DNA from: Lanius collurio | Lineage: Eukaryota; Chordata; Aves; Passeriformes; Laniidae | Assembly (NCBI GenBank): GCA_020086605.1 | Contig: JACBWW010000016.1 | Coordinates: 3,648,456-3,712,455, forward strand | Length of the DNA: 64,000 nt | Direction of reading: 5' to 3' | Translations under genes and position numbers: made by a program | The notes under the pieces: generated by a model | What the model was told of the DNA's origin: nothing | What the model saw: only the letters and a program-made list of their open reading frames with translations | The model's database searches: none | Shown here: positions 37,101 through 55,999 of the stretch, in pieces | Position numbering within the stretch: position 1 is the first letter of the stretch | Layout: each line of letters begins with the position of its first letter

Positions 37101-37423
37101 CCGCGGGTCCCCCCGCCTACCTCCACAAGGAAGCGGCGGTGCTCGATGCTGAAGCCCCTGGCAGCGGCCGGGAAGCGGTCGATGACCACCTCGGCGTCAT
37201 CCTCGTTGGGGTTGTCGATGCCCAGCAGGCGCGTGCGGGAGGCGCCCACACGCAGCCGGCCGAAGCTGAGGAAGGGCGGCCGAGCGAAGTAACTCAGGAC
37301 CAGCACGGCGGGGCCCTCGTCCGCGTCCTCCTCGCCACCCCGCACGGCCCAGCGCCGCCGGCCGGAGTCTTTGGCGGGGCTGAGGTCCCCCCGCGCCGCT
37401 GCGGTGACGGAGCCCGCGGCCAT
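10068..37423 (-). CDS. ASPM: ASPM, abnormal spindle microtubule assembly protein (complete)
   Basis: Spindle-pole protein that controls spindle orientation and microtubule minus ends in dividing neural progenitors; loss causes primary microcephaly in human. I recover 29 coding exons whose phases all agree, totalling 10404 nt (3467 residues; human 3477). Order: N-terminal ASH-type domain (residues about 30-150), a long phosphorylation-rich segment (150-640), microtubule-binding and helical segment (640-880), two calponin-homology domains (about 880-1230), IQ repeats from about 1230 to 3240 and a C-terminal ARM-like tail. Signature stretches match human ASPM, for example [18 protein letters not shown] and DRHLWKD. 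The start ATG at 37423 opens MAAGSVTA inside a CpG island; the stop TGA is at 10068-10070. No frameshift or premature stop is seen. Human has 28 exons as I recall, so one extra intron may be present in the 3' half. Confidence 0.97.
10252..10424 (-). CDS. ASPM: ASPM exon 28
   Basis: Residues 3376-3433, with [20 protein letters not shown] and then [12 protein letters not shown]. The acceptor is CTTTCCTCAG and the donor GTAAAT, ending in phase 2. Confidence 0.92.
10664..10840 (-). CDS. ASPM: ASPM exon 27, ARM-like tail
   Basis: Residues 3317-3375, reading [20 protein letters not shown] and then [20 protein letters not shown]. The acceptor is GTTTAACAG and the donor GTAAGA. Phase 0 on both sides; missed by an ATG-based ORF scan. 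Confidence 0.92.
11359..11513 (-). CDS. ASPM: ASPM exon 26, ARM-like tail
   Basis: Residues 3265-3316, reading [16 protein letters not shown] and [20 protein letters not shown]. The acceptor is TGTTTTAG and the donor GTAACT, phase 1 to phase 0. Confidence 0.92.
11998..12190 (-). CDS. ASPM: ASPM exon 25, end of IQ region
   Basis: Residues 3201-3265, reading [11 protein letters not shown] and then [20 protein letters not shown], the start of the ARM-like C-terminal region. The acceptor is TTTTCTTAG and the donor GTCAGT, ending in phase 1. Confidence 0.92.
12648..12839 (-). CDS. ASPM: ASPM exon 24, IQ motifs
   Basis: Residues 3137-3200, reading [31 protein letters not shown] and [15 protein letters not shown]. 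The acceptor is TTTTAAACAG and the donor GTAAAC. Phase 0 on both sides. Confidence 0.92.
13126..13220 (-). mobile_element. CR1 3'-end fragment
   Basis: AGTTGGAAGAGACCTACAGT, ATCATCCAGACCAACTG and CTGACCACTTTCAGGGCTGA follow the reverse complement of a CR1 3' tail. It lies in ASPM intron 23 in the sense orientation of ASPM. Only about 95 bases are recognisable. Confidence 0.7.
14089..14238 (-). CDS. ASPM: ASPM exon 23, IQ motifs
   Basis: Residues 3087-3136, reading [20 protein letters not shown] and [13 protein letters not shown]. The acceptor is CCTTCTACAG and the donor GTTGGT. Phase 0 on both sides. Confidence 0.91.
14755..14964 (-). CDS. ASPM: ASPM exon 22, IQ motifs
   Basis: Residues 3017-3086, reading [19 protein letters not shown] and IIQKHLRAW, then [13 protein letters not shown]. 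The acceptor is CTTTTTCAG and the donor the less usual GTTGGT. Phase 0 on both sides, 210 nt. Confidence 0.91.
15477..15636 (-). CDS. ASPM: ASPM exon 21, IQ motifs
   Basis: Residues 2963-3016, reading [20 protein letters not shown] and then [17 protein letters not shown]. The acceptor is CACGTTAG and the donor GTATGT, phase 2 to phase 0. Confidence 0.91.
16445..16614 (-). CDS. ASPM: ASPM exon 20, IQ motifs
   Basis: Residues 2907-2963, reading [20 protein letters not shown] and [15 protein letters not shown], ending RSRQLRTR. The acceptor is CTAATAG and the donor GTAGTA. It ends in phase 2, unlike the phase-0 introns around it. No ORF of 60 codons covers it. Confidence 0.9.
16920..17069 (-). 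CDS. ASPM: ASPM exon 19, IQ motifs
   Basis: Residues 2857-2906, reading [16 protein letters not shown] and [11 protein letters not shown]. The acceptor is TTCTTTGAAG and the donor GTAATC. Phase 0 on both sides, 150 nt. Confidence 0.92.
17396..17485 (-). mobile_element. CR1 3'-end fragment
   Basis: TAGAATGGTTTGTGCTGGAA, GGGACCTTTAAAGAT and TCTAGTTCCAACTCATCC are the reverse complement of the classic CR1 3' terminus. It lies in ASPM intron 18. Confidence 0.8.
18010..22635 (-). CDS. ASPM: ASPM exon 18, giant IQ-repeat exon
   Basis: Residues 1315-2856, 4626 nt, phase 0 on both sides and open throughout. I count about 63 IQ-type calmodulin-binding cores (IQxxYR or LQxxYR). They fall into a larger three-unit period (xRG, xRM, xRA) of about 73 residues, spaced 23, 23 and 27. 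The human counterpart, also exon 18, is of similar size. The acceptor is TTTTACATGCAG and the donor GTACTT. The reading frame continues past the donor for some codons into intron 18. Confidence 0.97.
22740..22888 (-). mobile_element. tRNA-Ile-headed, CR1-tailed SINE (TguSINE1-like)
   Basis: On the minus strand the head reads like a decayed tRNA-Ile: GAGCTCAATCAGTTAGACC, then GGTGTTAATAACAACAAAG, where the anticodon region AATAAC is intact, then GTGGGTTTGATCC as the B box with its CpG decayed. The tail (AGGACTCAATCTTTGTGGG, then TTTCCAATTCTGAATACT) is the CR1-X 3' end. This head-tail pairing is what I recall for TguSINE1 of songbirds. It lies in ASPM intron 17 in the gene's sense orientation. 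Confidence 0.8.
23578..23772 (-). CDS. ASPM: ASPM exon 17, IQ motifs
   Basis: Residues 1250-1314, with [26 protein letters not shown] and a final AIQ completed in the next exon. The acceptor is CTTGGTAG and the donor GTAATA. Phase 0 on both sides. Confidence 0.93.
24675..24803 (-). CDS. ASPM: ASPM exon 16, end of CH domain 2 and first IQ motif
   Basis: Residues 1207-1249, reading [19 protein letters not shown] and then [13 protein letters not shown], the first IQ motif. The acceptor is TTTTTGTAG and the donor GTACTA. Phase 0 on both sides; no in-frame ATG. Confidence 0.93.
24906..25051 (-). CDS. ASPM: ASPM exon 15, CH domain 2
   Basis: Residues 1158-1206, reading [15 protein letters not shown] and then [20 protein letters not shown]. 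The acceptor is TTTACAAAG and the donor GTAAAA, phase 1 to phase 0. Confidence 0.92.
25133..25343 (-). CDS. ASPM: ASPM exon 14, CH domain 2
   Basis: Residues 1088-1158, reading [20 protein letters not shown] and [20 protein letters not shown], followed by a serine-rich run. The acceptor is ATTTAACAG and the donor GTGAGT, ending in phase 1. Confidence 0.94.
26218..26433 (-). CDS. ASPM: ASPM exon 13, start of CH domain 2
   Basis: Residues 1016-1087, with [19 protein letters not shown] and then [18 protein letters not shown]. The acceptor is CCCAACAG and the donor GTAAGT. Phase 0 on both sides. Confidence 0.94.
27811..27896 (-). CDS. ASPM: ASPM exon 12, end of CH domain 1
   Basis: Residues 987-1015, reading [20 protein letters not shown]. 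The acceptor is TTGATAG and the donor GTACTA, ending in phase 0. Confidence 0.92.
27979..28124 (-). CDS. ASPM: ASPM exon 11, CH domain 1
   Basis: Residues 938-987, reading [20 protein letters not shown] and then [17 protein letters not shown]. The acceptor is CTTTTTTAG and the donor GTAAGG, phase 2 to phase 1. Confidence 0.93.
28220..28395 (-). CDS. ASPM: ASPM exon 10, start of CH domain 1
   Basis: Residues 880-938, with [20 protein letters not shown] and then [20 protein letters not shown], the opening of the first calponin-homology domain. The acceptor is CAATTTTAG and the donor GTGCGT, ending in phase 2. Confidence 0.94.
28646..28776 (-). CDS. ASPM: ASPM exon 9
   Basis: Residues 836-879, reading [20 protein letters not shown] and then [14 protein letters not shown]. 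The acceptor is CATTCTAG and the donor GTGAAA, ending in phase 0. Confidence 0.93.
28855..28996 (-). CDS. ASPM: ASPM exon 8
   Basis: Residues 789-836, reading [17 protein letters not shown] and then [18 protein letters not shown]. The acceptor is CATATTAG and the donor GTAATG, ending in phase 1. Confidence 0.93.
29542..29609 (-). CDS. ASPM: ASPM exon 7
   Basis: Residues 766-788, reading [20 protein letters not shown], nearly identical to human. The acceptor is CTCTTGCAG and the donor GTAAGT, ending in phase 0. Too short for an ORF scan. Confidence 0.93.
29760..30005 (-). CDS. ASPM: ASPM exon 6
   Basis: Residues 684-766, containing [20 protein letters not shown] and the [10 protein letters not shown] end. 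Basic helical segment. The acceptor is TTTAAACAG and the donor GTAAGA. Phase 1 on both sides. Confidence 0.94.
30618..30764 (-). CDS. ASPM: ASPM exon 5
   Basis: Residues 635-684, reading [20 protein letters not shown] and then [14 protein letters not shown], among the most conserved ASPM segments. The acceptor follows a poly(T) tract (TTTAAG); the donor is GTAAGA. Phase 1 on both sides. Confidence 0.93.
31506..31607 (-). CDS. ASPM: ASPM exon 4
   Basis: Residues 601-635, reading [17 protein letters not shown] and then [13 protein letters not shown]. Only the acceptor TGCTGGTAG gives a phase-1 frame that joins exon 3; the CTTCAG 14 bases further on would not. The donor is GTAGGC. Confidence 0.88.
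32280..32957 (+). mobile_element. CR1 LINE reverse-transcriptase fragment (dead)
   Basis: Sequence related to the 3' half of CR1 ORF2: the block with GTGTCCCTCAGGGATCTGTC, TTTATCAATGACACAGAGAC and GCAGGTGACACAAAGCTGAA corresponds to the PQGSVLG and FINDT region of the reverse transcriptase. The frame is broken by stops and shifts, so it is not active. It lies in ASPM intron 3, opposite to ASPM. Confidence 0.85.
33425..33640 (+). mobile_element. CR1 3' UTR fragment
   Basis: GGAACTTCTTCACTAGAAGG, GGTTGCCCAGGAAAGTGCTG, GATTTAGTGGTGAACATGGC and the end AGAGGTCTTTTCCAACC are CR1 3' UTR. Same orientation as the RT fragment about 470 bases to the left, so it may be the tail of the same insertion. 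Confidence 0.85.
34009..35362 (-). CDS. ASPM: ASPM exon 3
   Basis: Residues 150-601, 1354 nt. A poorly ordered, Ser/Thr-rich segment with [12 protein letters not shown] and [14 protein letters not shown] repeats, as in human ASPM, and the conserved [10 protein letters not shown]. The acceptor is TTTTTCAG and the donor GTGAGC, ending in phase 1. Confidence 0.94.
35741..35884 (-). CDS. ASPM: ASPM exon 2
   Basis: Residues 102-149, containing [16 protein letters not shown] and [13 protein letters not shown], the end of the ASH domain. The acceptor is CTGATAG and the donor GTGAGT. Phase 0 on both sides. Confidence 0.94.
37121..37423 (-). CDS. ASPM: ASPM exon 1
   Basis: Residues 1-101, beginning [16 protein letters not shown]. 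It includes [15 protein letters not shown] and [13 protein letters not shown], the first strands of the ASH domain. Very GC-rich. The donor is GTAGGC, phase 0. Confidence 0.93.
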
Positions 37424-37486
37424 GGCAGGGCGGGCGCGGGGCAGCGGCTCCGCACAAGCAGCGCCGCACCAACCGCCGCGCGAGCG

Positions 37487-37492
37487 TTCAAA
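37487..37492 (-). promoter_or_regulatory. CHR-like cell-cycle element of ASPM
   Basis: TTCAAA on the plus strand is TTTGAA on the ASPM strand, the core cell-cycle genes homology region bound by DREAM and MMB complexes. It is 64 bases upstream of the ATG, with a GC-rich stretch beside it. ASPM is a known G2/M-expressed gene. Second CHR-like cores are at 37619-37624 (TTTAAA) and 37675-37680 (TTCGAA). Confidence 0.5.
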
Positions 37493-37504
37493 CCCACGGC
37501 TCCA

Positions 37505-37601
37505 CCAATCCCCGCGCGGGCCGCGCCCACTAACCCCGCCCCTTCGCCCATGAGCCAATCATTGCGTAGCTCCAACCCGCCCCCCTCACCCCTCCGCCAA
37601 T
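37505..37601. promoter_or_regulatory. Three CCAAT boxes upstream of ASPM
   Basis: CCAAT occurs at 37505-37509, 37555-37559 and 37597-37601, all in the same orientation, immediately upstream of the CHR core. Multiple NF-Y boxes plus a CHR is the usual layout of late cell-cycle promoters. Confidence 0.55.
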
Positions 37602-37804
37602 CAGCGCCCGGCGCCTCGTTTAAACGGCCCGAGCGCGCGGGGCCGCGAGCGCTGCGTGTGAGGGCTCTGTGGGGTTCGAAAGGGAGTAACACAACAAGGG
37701 CGTGTGGCAACCGCCGCGACAAACAGCTCTGCTCCCACACCGAGAAATAAACTCACGAATCAAACAAAACCGAGATGGGCTTGGGCTTTTCTTTCGTAAA
37801 TAAA

Positions 37805-37810
37805 TTTAAT
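37805..37810 (-). terminator. Candidate distal ZBTB41 poly(A) signal
   Basis: TTTAAT on the plus strand reads ATTAAA, the commonest variant hexamer, just before the sequence changes to the GC-rich ASPM promoter. If used, the ZBTB41 transcript would end about 200 bases from the ASPM CCAAT boxes. Confidence 0.35.
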
Positions 37811-40800
37811 TTACAAAATATTTTAAAATCAAAAGTAGAATGAGACGCTCAAATTTGATGAAAACATCAGTCTCATCTGTTTCTCCTTCATGAGCTTTAA
37901 AACTGAAAAACACACAGGGGACTGTGTTTCCATGCTGCTTAAAAACAAACGGGGGCAGGAATCAACACTTAGCACAAGGATCCCTGCAAGAAATCCTGTG
38001 AAGCACACAATGTTAAGACAAAAGAACTTTACTTTTCTATAGCAAACAAAATCACACATAGGACTGAGTACTTCTACATTTACAGTACACTTCCTAACTT
38101 TTCCTTACAGCAAAGGATTTCCCCTAAAAAGACAACTTTAAAGACTTCCATCTAAAATACCAACCTGTACATATCACATTTAAAACACATTATCTCAATA
38201 TACCAGTGACAAAATATTGAGTTCTTTTCACCTTATTCTTTCATATAAAAGGACCAACATTTAAACATGATCAAGATGGTAATGATTCAAAAAAATTTGT
38301 TGTTTTTACCTTTAATCCATCAAAACCTTTTAAACCAAAACATTTCTTATGAACCATGAAAAAGACCCTTATGGGCTTAAGCAAAGTGACTGCCCTACAT
38401 TACATTCTGCCAGTGACATTCTTCGATGCATACGATGAAATAACCAAACTGTTGTGAGACTGTTGTAGAGTAAGATCCCACATGACAAGAGTCACAAGGA
38501 CCTACAGATAAATGCACTCTGCTTCCCTTTAGCCTCAGGCATATTTGGAACACACAGTCTGGATCAGGTATGCTCGTGTGTTCCATACAGAACATTGCTT
38601 TCAGGGAAAAAAAACCCTATTCATCTACAACAGAATTCATTCATAATTCTAAATTCATGAACTCCTACACAGAAGTTATTTTAAATTTAAAAACTTGAGG
38701 GTCATTTATTCCTTAGCAGCCCATAACACATTTCATGTTCAGTCAAGCACATTGCGAGGCAACTCCTTGGAAGCATTCTTCAGTTCTGGAGGCTCTTTCA
38801 CATTCGTTACAGGGAAATGAGCTCAGCTCTTTGATGACACCAAATACATCTTTTGTCATTGTGGTCTAGCACGACCCATCTATAGAAAAAACTTTAGAAA
38901 TATAATCCTAACTATAGTAGTGCTATATTTTTAAGGAAACCACAACCTTACAAAAAAATATCTTCACCATTACAATGACTGATGTTCAGTGTGAAAAGAA
39001 CCCATGAGGGATACACCTCTGTAAGAAAAGTGTCAGTGCTCAAAGAGGAAATTCCAATATAAATAAATAAACTGAACATAAAATCCACTAAAAGAATTAC
39101 AGGCAGTAGCCCAGTCTACAACCAGAAATTTGTATAGCAAAAAAATATAGAATTTAATGTTTAAACAGAACGAGTGCAATTAAGTTCTCAGACCCACGCA
39201 GCAGTTTGGAGTACCAGCATGAACTCCACTCTTCTTCCCAAGGTCAGCATGTGGAAAAGACCAACTTTTTGCAAAGTGCCACTAAACACTCTTTAGAGAT
39301 CTTTTTTAAGAGACACCTGCTTCTTCCTTCTTTGGCAATAAACACTCAACTGATCCAGGGACTGCCAGATAAAACATTTATTGTAAATGCCCCCTCCACA
39401 TTAACAGCACATGCACTCTCAGATGAGCACATTAAATTGGAGGGAGCAGACACGAAGGAGTTTCAACCCATGAGCTGTGAGGTGCAGACCTTAGCCCTTC
39501 AAACCCCATCTTCCTAACAGGAACTATCCTCTATCAAGCAGAAACCAGATACTTTCACCTACCAAATGAAGTCCCAGTCCATGAAAATTTACTTTGCTCA
39601 TATATGAATTTTAAATAGATGTAAAGCCATATGAATTATAGCTCATGATATTAAATAAAAATAAAGACTATGTATCTAGCACATAAGCTTTCCTATTGTC
39701 TTTCACTGTCAACTGGCAATGATCCAGCCTGACCAGCAGGTAAAAACACTAACTAGTAGAGTTATCTGCAAACAAAAGAACACCAAAGAACTAGTAGGTC
39801 ATCTTTTCCAGGAATGACTAGTAATTCTGGTCACCCAAACAGCAAAGAGAGAGCTCGTTTTTCTGAAAAACGAGTCCTTTTATAGTCCATTTCTTGTTGG
39901 GCATGCACAAACATGGAGCCCTTTGATAGTTATTGACCTTAATGTTTTCTCAATAAAGAACTGAACCACAAAAAAAGCCATTCTTTAGAATATATCTAAA
40001 AGGCACAATTATGAAAGAATTTTTAAAAGGACATTATCAAGTAAATATGCTCCAAATTCCATTTCAGTGTTTCCCTAGAGTGCCTTCCAAACAGACTGGA
40101 CTTTAAAAGAAATAATTATTTACCAACCACTTTGAAGCCACTGTTTTGTCAAAATCCTACAATACTTATTTTTACTGTAGGACAGAAAAGACAAGAAATA
40201 ATAAAGAATTAGGCTTTTAGTCTGAGCACTGCACTGATGCCACTGATGTTGGGTTACTTTCAACAGTACAATTACAAATGCAGGAGAAATCATGTTTCAT
40301 GTGCACATGAACAGTATGAATATGATACACACACGTAGACTTGAAAACCACACATAAACGAGCCATTTTCAAGCCATGGAGTGTAAAGGTGACAGAAAGA
40401 GTTTTATTTTGAAAGGAGATGAAGGTGGAGTTAGAAAGCAGCAAGGGTAGTACTTGATAGTGTCCTTTCAGAAGGTGGCATTCAATGGCCTTGTTATTGC
40501 TGTGTATTTGCTAGTCTTCAGCTTCTTCCCAGATCTATTTACAGCATGTCAGTCTGAACATTCCCAGAGCACAGCTCTAAATTTTACTTTACAGATACAA
40601 ACATAGAACAGTTAAACATATGTAGTCCTGTTTTAGAAACTGAACTTTTAAAGTTTAGGACTTCTATTGTGCTTCTTTGGCTAAGTCCTATTTAAATATT
40701 GGTAACACTTAAAATTCTATAACTCTGCCACTATTTAACAGCTAACAGAAATCTTTGGTGTGTTTAGGTTAAGAATCCATTAGGGTACAAGCTTCAAAAT

Positions 40801-42460
40801 ATGAACATTCAGGCAGTTCTGGCCTCTCTCCTGCAAACTGCTCAACACTGAAGTAGATGATGAACAGAATCTAACACCAAAGTATCTGAATACAATCTAA
40901 AATGATCTGTGTCACTTGAGAGTTTGTAGAACTGTGATGATAAGAGAGCTCGTCACCACAACTCCCTTGTGCTCAGGTCATTAAATAAATTTAGCAGTTA
41001 CAATAATACACATAAATCCAGTTTCCCATTTTAAAGATTCTTTGACATAATTTAAGAATAGGGAAAACCGGGGGAAAATTTGAATCTTAATTCTCATCTT
41101 AGTAAGATAGGAATCTTATTACATAATTCTTGTGAGCAATTATGAAGATTATAAAATTACTTCAGATACTTTCTTTGGCATCATATTCACCAAAAAAACA
41201 CAGAATAAGTATTTTTAAAGCAGACTTAAAAGAAAAAGTTTCATAGGGTTAAACTACACTAGATTTCATGGCGACACCAGACATGTAGTTCCAAATGGGT
41301 TTTTTTGAAAAAAACCCTTGTGTCTAGTAAATAAAGAGCTAAAAATAATTAGACATAAAATACTCTCATGAGTTTAACTTTGGTTTATAAACACAGTACA
41401 AGAAAGTGAGAAACAAAACAATTTAATTAGCAACTCACAAGAGATTTATAATTACTGTTTGTTTTTTTTTTTAATAGAAATTAAGTACTGTTCTGGAACA
41501 GTCTTGAAATTTCTCCTTTATCACAGATAACCTGAAAATGAGCACATTAATGTGGGACCCTGGTACCACTTATGCTCTAGCAAGGATAAACCATGCCAAG
41601 CCTTTGTGACTGTCCATGGATTAAAATGACCCTGCAAATACTCCCATTTCTTTCAAAGTTAGTGTGGGCTACACTTCAGAAGACAAAAGAAGATTGAAAA
41701 AGCAAGAAAAAAATGAATCTTAAAATTACATAGAACTAAGTGTAGAAAATTAGACAATACCATTGTCTAGATCTTCCCACATTATTCAATATTAGAGATC
41801 CAAGAAGAACTAAGAGGGCAAATTTAGGCAGCCTAATTGTTCTCGGGGGATCATCAAACACCTTGTTTAGTGTCTTCATAAAGTATCATAAATCACTTGT
41901 CAGAAGAACCTAGTGCCTGTGTGACACTGGCTAGGCTCCAGAGTCTAGCCACCTTTAAAACCCTCCAAAAATGCCTCAGGTTCAAGGAAACTATATATTA
42001 ATTTCTGTGTGACACATAATTCAAAGTTTGTGTTTCATAGCCCTGCCTACCCTTAGAAATTTTCATGAATTTTAAATAGTCCTTATTCTTTTAGAATGCT
42101 TTCTATTCCACTTAAAATATTAACTCAAAGTGAGATGCAGAAAGGCAAACAGCTTTTTAAAATTAATAGCCAGATATGTAATTACATTTTCAGCCACTAT
42201 CCTTAAAAGGTATTTCAGAGCATTATTTTTAAAAGACCATCTATAAGATTTTTAAAAACTCTTAAAATCACAAGAAACACTTTCTCAGTATGCATCAAAA
42301 TGTGCCTAAATGTTTAAATATTATGTAAACAAATTGTTTTCCCAAAACTATGCAGAAGACTTAATGAGTCCAAATAAAATATAAAATATAAATCTTAGTT
42401 GCCACATCAGCCTTCTGGTGGCCGATGGCTTAGGAAATTAGGTGGAATGTTATGGTCTGA
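37811..42460 (-). other. ZBTB41: Probable long 3' UTR of ZBTB41
   Basis: About 4.6 kb of AT-rich sequence after the ZBTB41 stop codon, without introns, repeats or another gene that I can recognise. It ends near a poly(A) hexamer at 37805. Several internal AATAAA hexamers on this strand (for example at 38705-38710) could give shorter forms. The extent is inferred, not shown. Confidence 0.5.
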
Positions 42461-54476
<12,016 letters not shown>

Positions 54477-55050
54477 TGCAAAAGCACAACTTCAGGATCA
54501 GGAGCTTCATAGGTGATTAGCAAAGAACTCCTGTGCAGACTTGGTTCTGCTCCGGACCTTAAGAAAATATGCAACAGTAATTTCATACTCTGCAAAAGAA
54601 TTATGACAAAAATTACTCTTAGCACTTAAACATTACTTCACTTTTTAATAATGCTTCACTGTTAGTTTTATGTATCTGTGGAACTGTAACTTTTATTATA
54701 TCACTAAAATCTCCTCGCGTTTCAGACCATGGCATAACCCGCTGCGAGCCAGCGAGCAGACACTGCCTATTCTTAGCTCTAAGGCGGCGGCTGGGCTGGC
54801 TTCGCACGGCTCCCGGCCGCATTTAGCCTGTGCACCACTCCAGGCGGACGTGCACTGTTATTATTGTAACACCGAAGCTCGTTCTCTTTCCGTTTCACTC
54901 CACCAGGGCAATCCACCCCAGCTGTTCCTCGGGCCGGGCCCGCCCGGCGCCTGCCGGGGCCGCCTGGCCCGGCCCTGCCGCGCCTGTCCCCGCCGAGCGG
55001 CCGCGCTCCCCCCGGCCCGACCCGGGGACGCTGCCTTTGTCCCCCGCCGA

Positions 55051-55110
55051 GGGCAGGGCGGGGCAGGGCAGGGCAGGGCAGGGCGGAGCAGGGCGGGGCG
55101 GGGCAGGGCC
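55051..55110 (+). repeat. GGGCA/GGGCG tandem repeat, G-quadruplex candidate
   Basis: About twelve GGGC-type units of five to six bases in a row (GGGCAGGGCGGGGCAGGGCA and onward). Runs of three or more G with short loops fit the G-quadruplex rule on the plus strand. Confidence 0.75.
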
Positions 55111-55189
55111 GGCCCGAGCGGGATCGGCGGCACCGAGCGCGGGGGCACCGAGGACGCCGCAGTCCCGCGGTGCTTAAAATGGCCGCGCC

Positions 55190-55260
55190 CGCCCCCCTAT
55201 CCCGTCCCGTCTCATCCCATCCCGTCTCGTCCCGTCCCGTCCCGTTCCGTTCCGTTCCCC
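55190..55260 (+). repeat. CCCGT pentanucleotide repeat at gap edge
   Basis: Imperfect repeats of CCCGT, TCCCAT and CCGTT run directly into the N run, so the repeat probably continues into the unsequenced part. Confidence 0.8.
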
Positions 55261-55620
55261 NNNNNNNNNNNNNNNNNNNNNNNNNNNNNNNNNNNNNNNN
55301 NNNNNNNNNNNNNNNNNNNNNNNNNNNNNNNNNNNNNNNNNNNNNNNNNNNNNNNNNNNNNNNNNNNNNNNNNNNNNNNNNNNNNNNNNNNNNNNNNNNN
55401 NNNNNNNNNNNNNNNNNNNNNNNNNNNNNNNNNNNNNNNNNNNNNNNNNNNNNNNNNNNNNNNNNNNNNNNNNNNNNNNNNNNNNNNNNNNNNNNNNNNN
55501 NNNNNNNNNNNNNNNNNNNNNNNNNNNNNNNNNNNNNNNNNNNNNNNNNNNNNNNNNNNNNNNNNNNNNNNNNNNNNNNNNNNNNNNNNNNNNNNNNNNN
55601 NNNNNNNNNNNNNNNNNNNN
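55261..55620. other. Assembly gap (360 N)
   Basis: Exactly 360 undetermined bases within the CpG island. Translations across it are meaningless. It may hide the ZBTB41 transcription start. Confidence 0.99.
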
Positions 55621-55999
55621 CCGTGAGGGGGCCGCGCCCTGGCAGGGCCCAGCGCCGCAACGCCGCCCGGAGGGGGAAAATAGCGAGGGACAAGCGGGGG
55701 AGCTCCCCCAAACAGCGCCAGGGACTCGGGATGGCCGAGCTGCTGCCGGCTCTTCGCCATGATACCCCACGGAGTCTGTCTCCTGCTTCGAAGCAGGGCA
55801 CGTGAGGGCTTGGAAATTCCCGGGTTTCGTGGTTCCCGCTGTCCTGTTCAATAACACGAGTTTGAATTTGTTTCCTGCTTGAGCGTTCTGAAGCACCTGA
55901 CGTAAATAGTTGTGCAGTTCCCAGTTTCCTCGCTTCCCGGGCGGCAAAAGGAGCAGCCCCAGGGGTGCCCCTCGGCCCGGGGACCCGCCCGGGCTGCAG

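Larger units (their letters stand above)
36870..37700. other. CpG island over ASPM promoter and exon 1
   Basis: Dense CpG and high GC content starting abruptly in intron 1 and ending upstream of the ATG, in an otherwise AT-rich window. Many long open frames in all six frames here are by-products of GC richness. Confidence 0.85.
54740..55990. other. CpG island, probable ZBTB41 promoter
   Basis: GC- and CpG-dense sequence on both sides of the N run, immediately upstream of ZBTB41 coding exon 1 (minus strand). The transcription start and noncoding first exon are probably here or within the gap. Open frames through this region have no similarity to known proteins. Confidence 0.75.

Noticed and set aside
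36891..37750. Plus-strand and other minus-strand frames over ASPM exon 1
   Set aside because: GC-rich sequence lacks stop codons in all frames; only the frame starting at 37423 matches ASPM.
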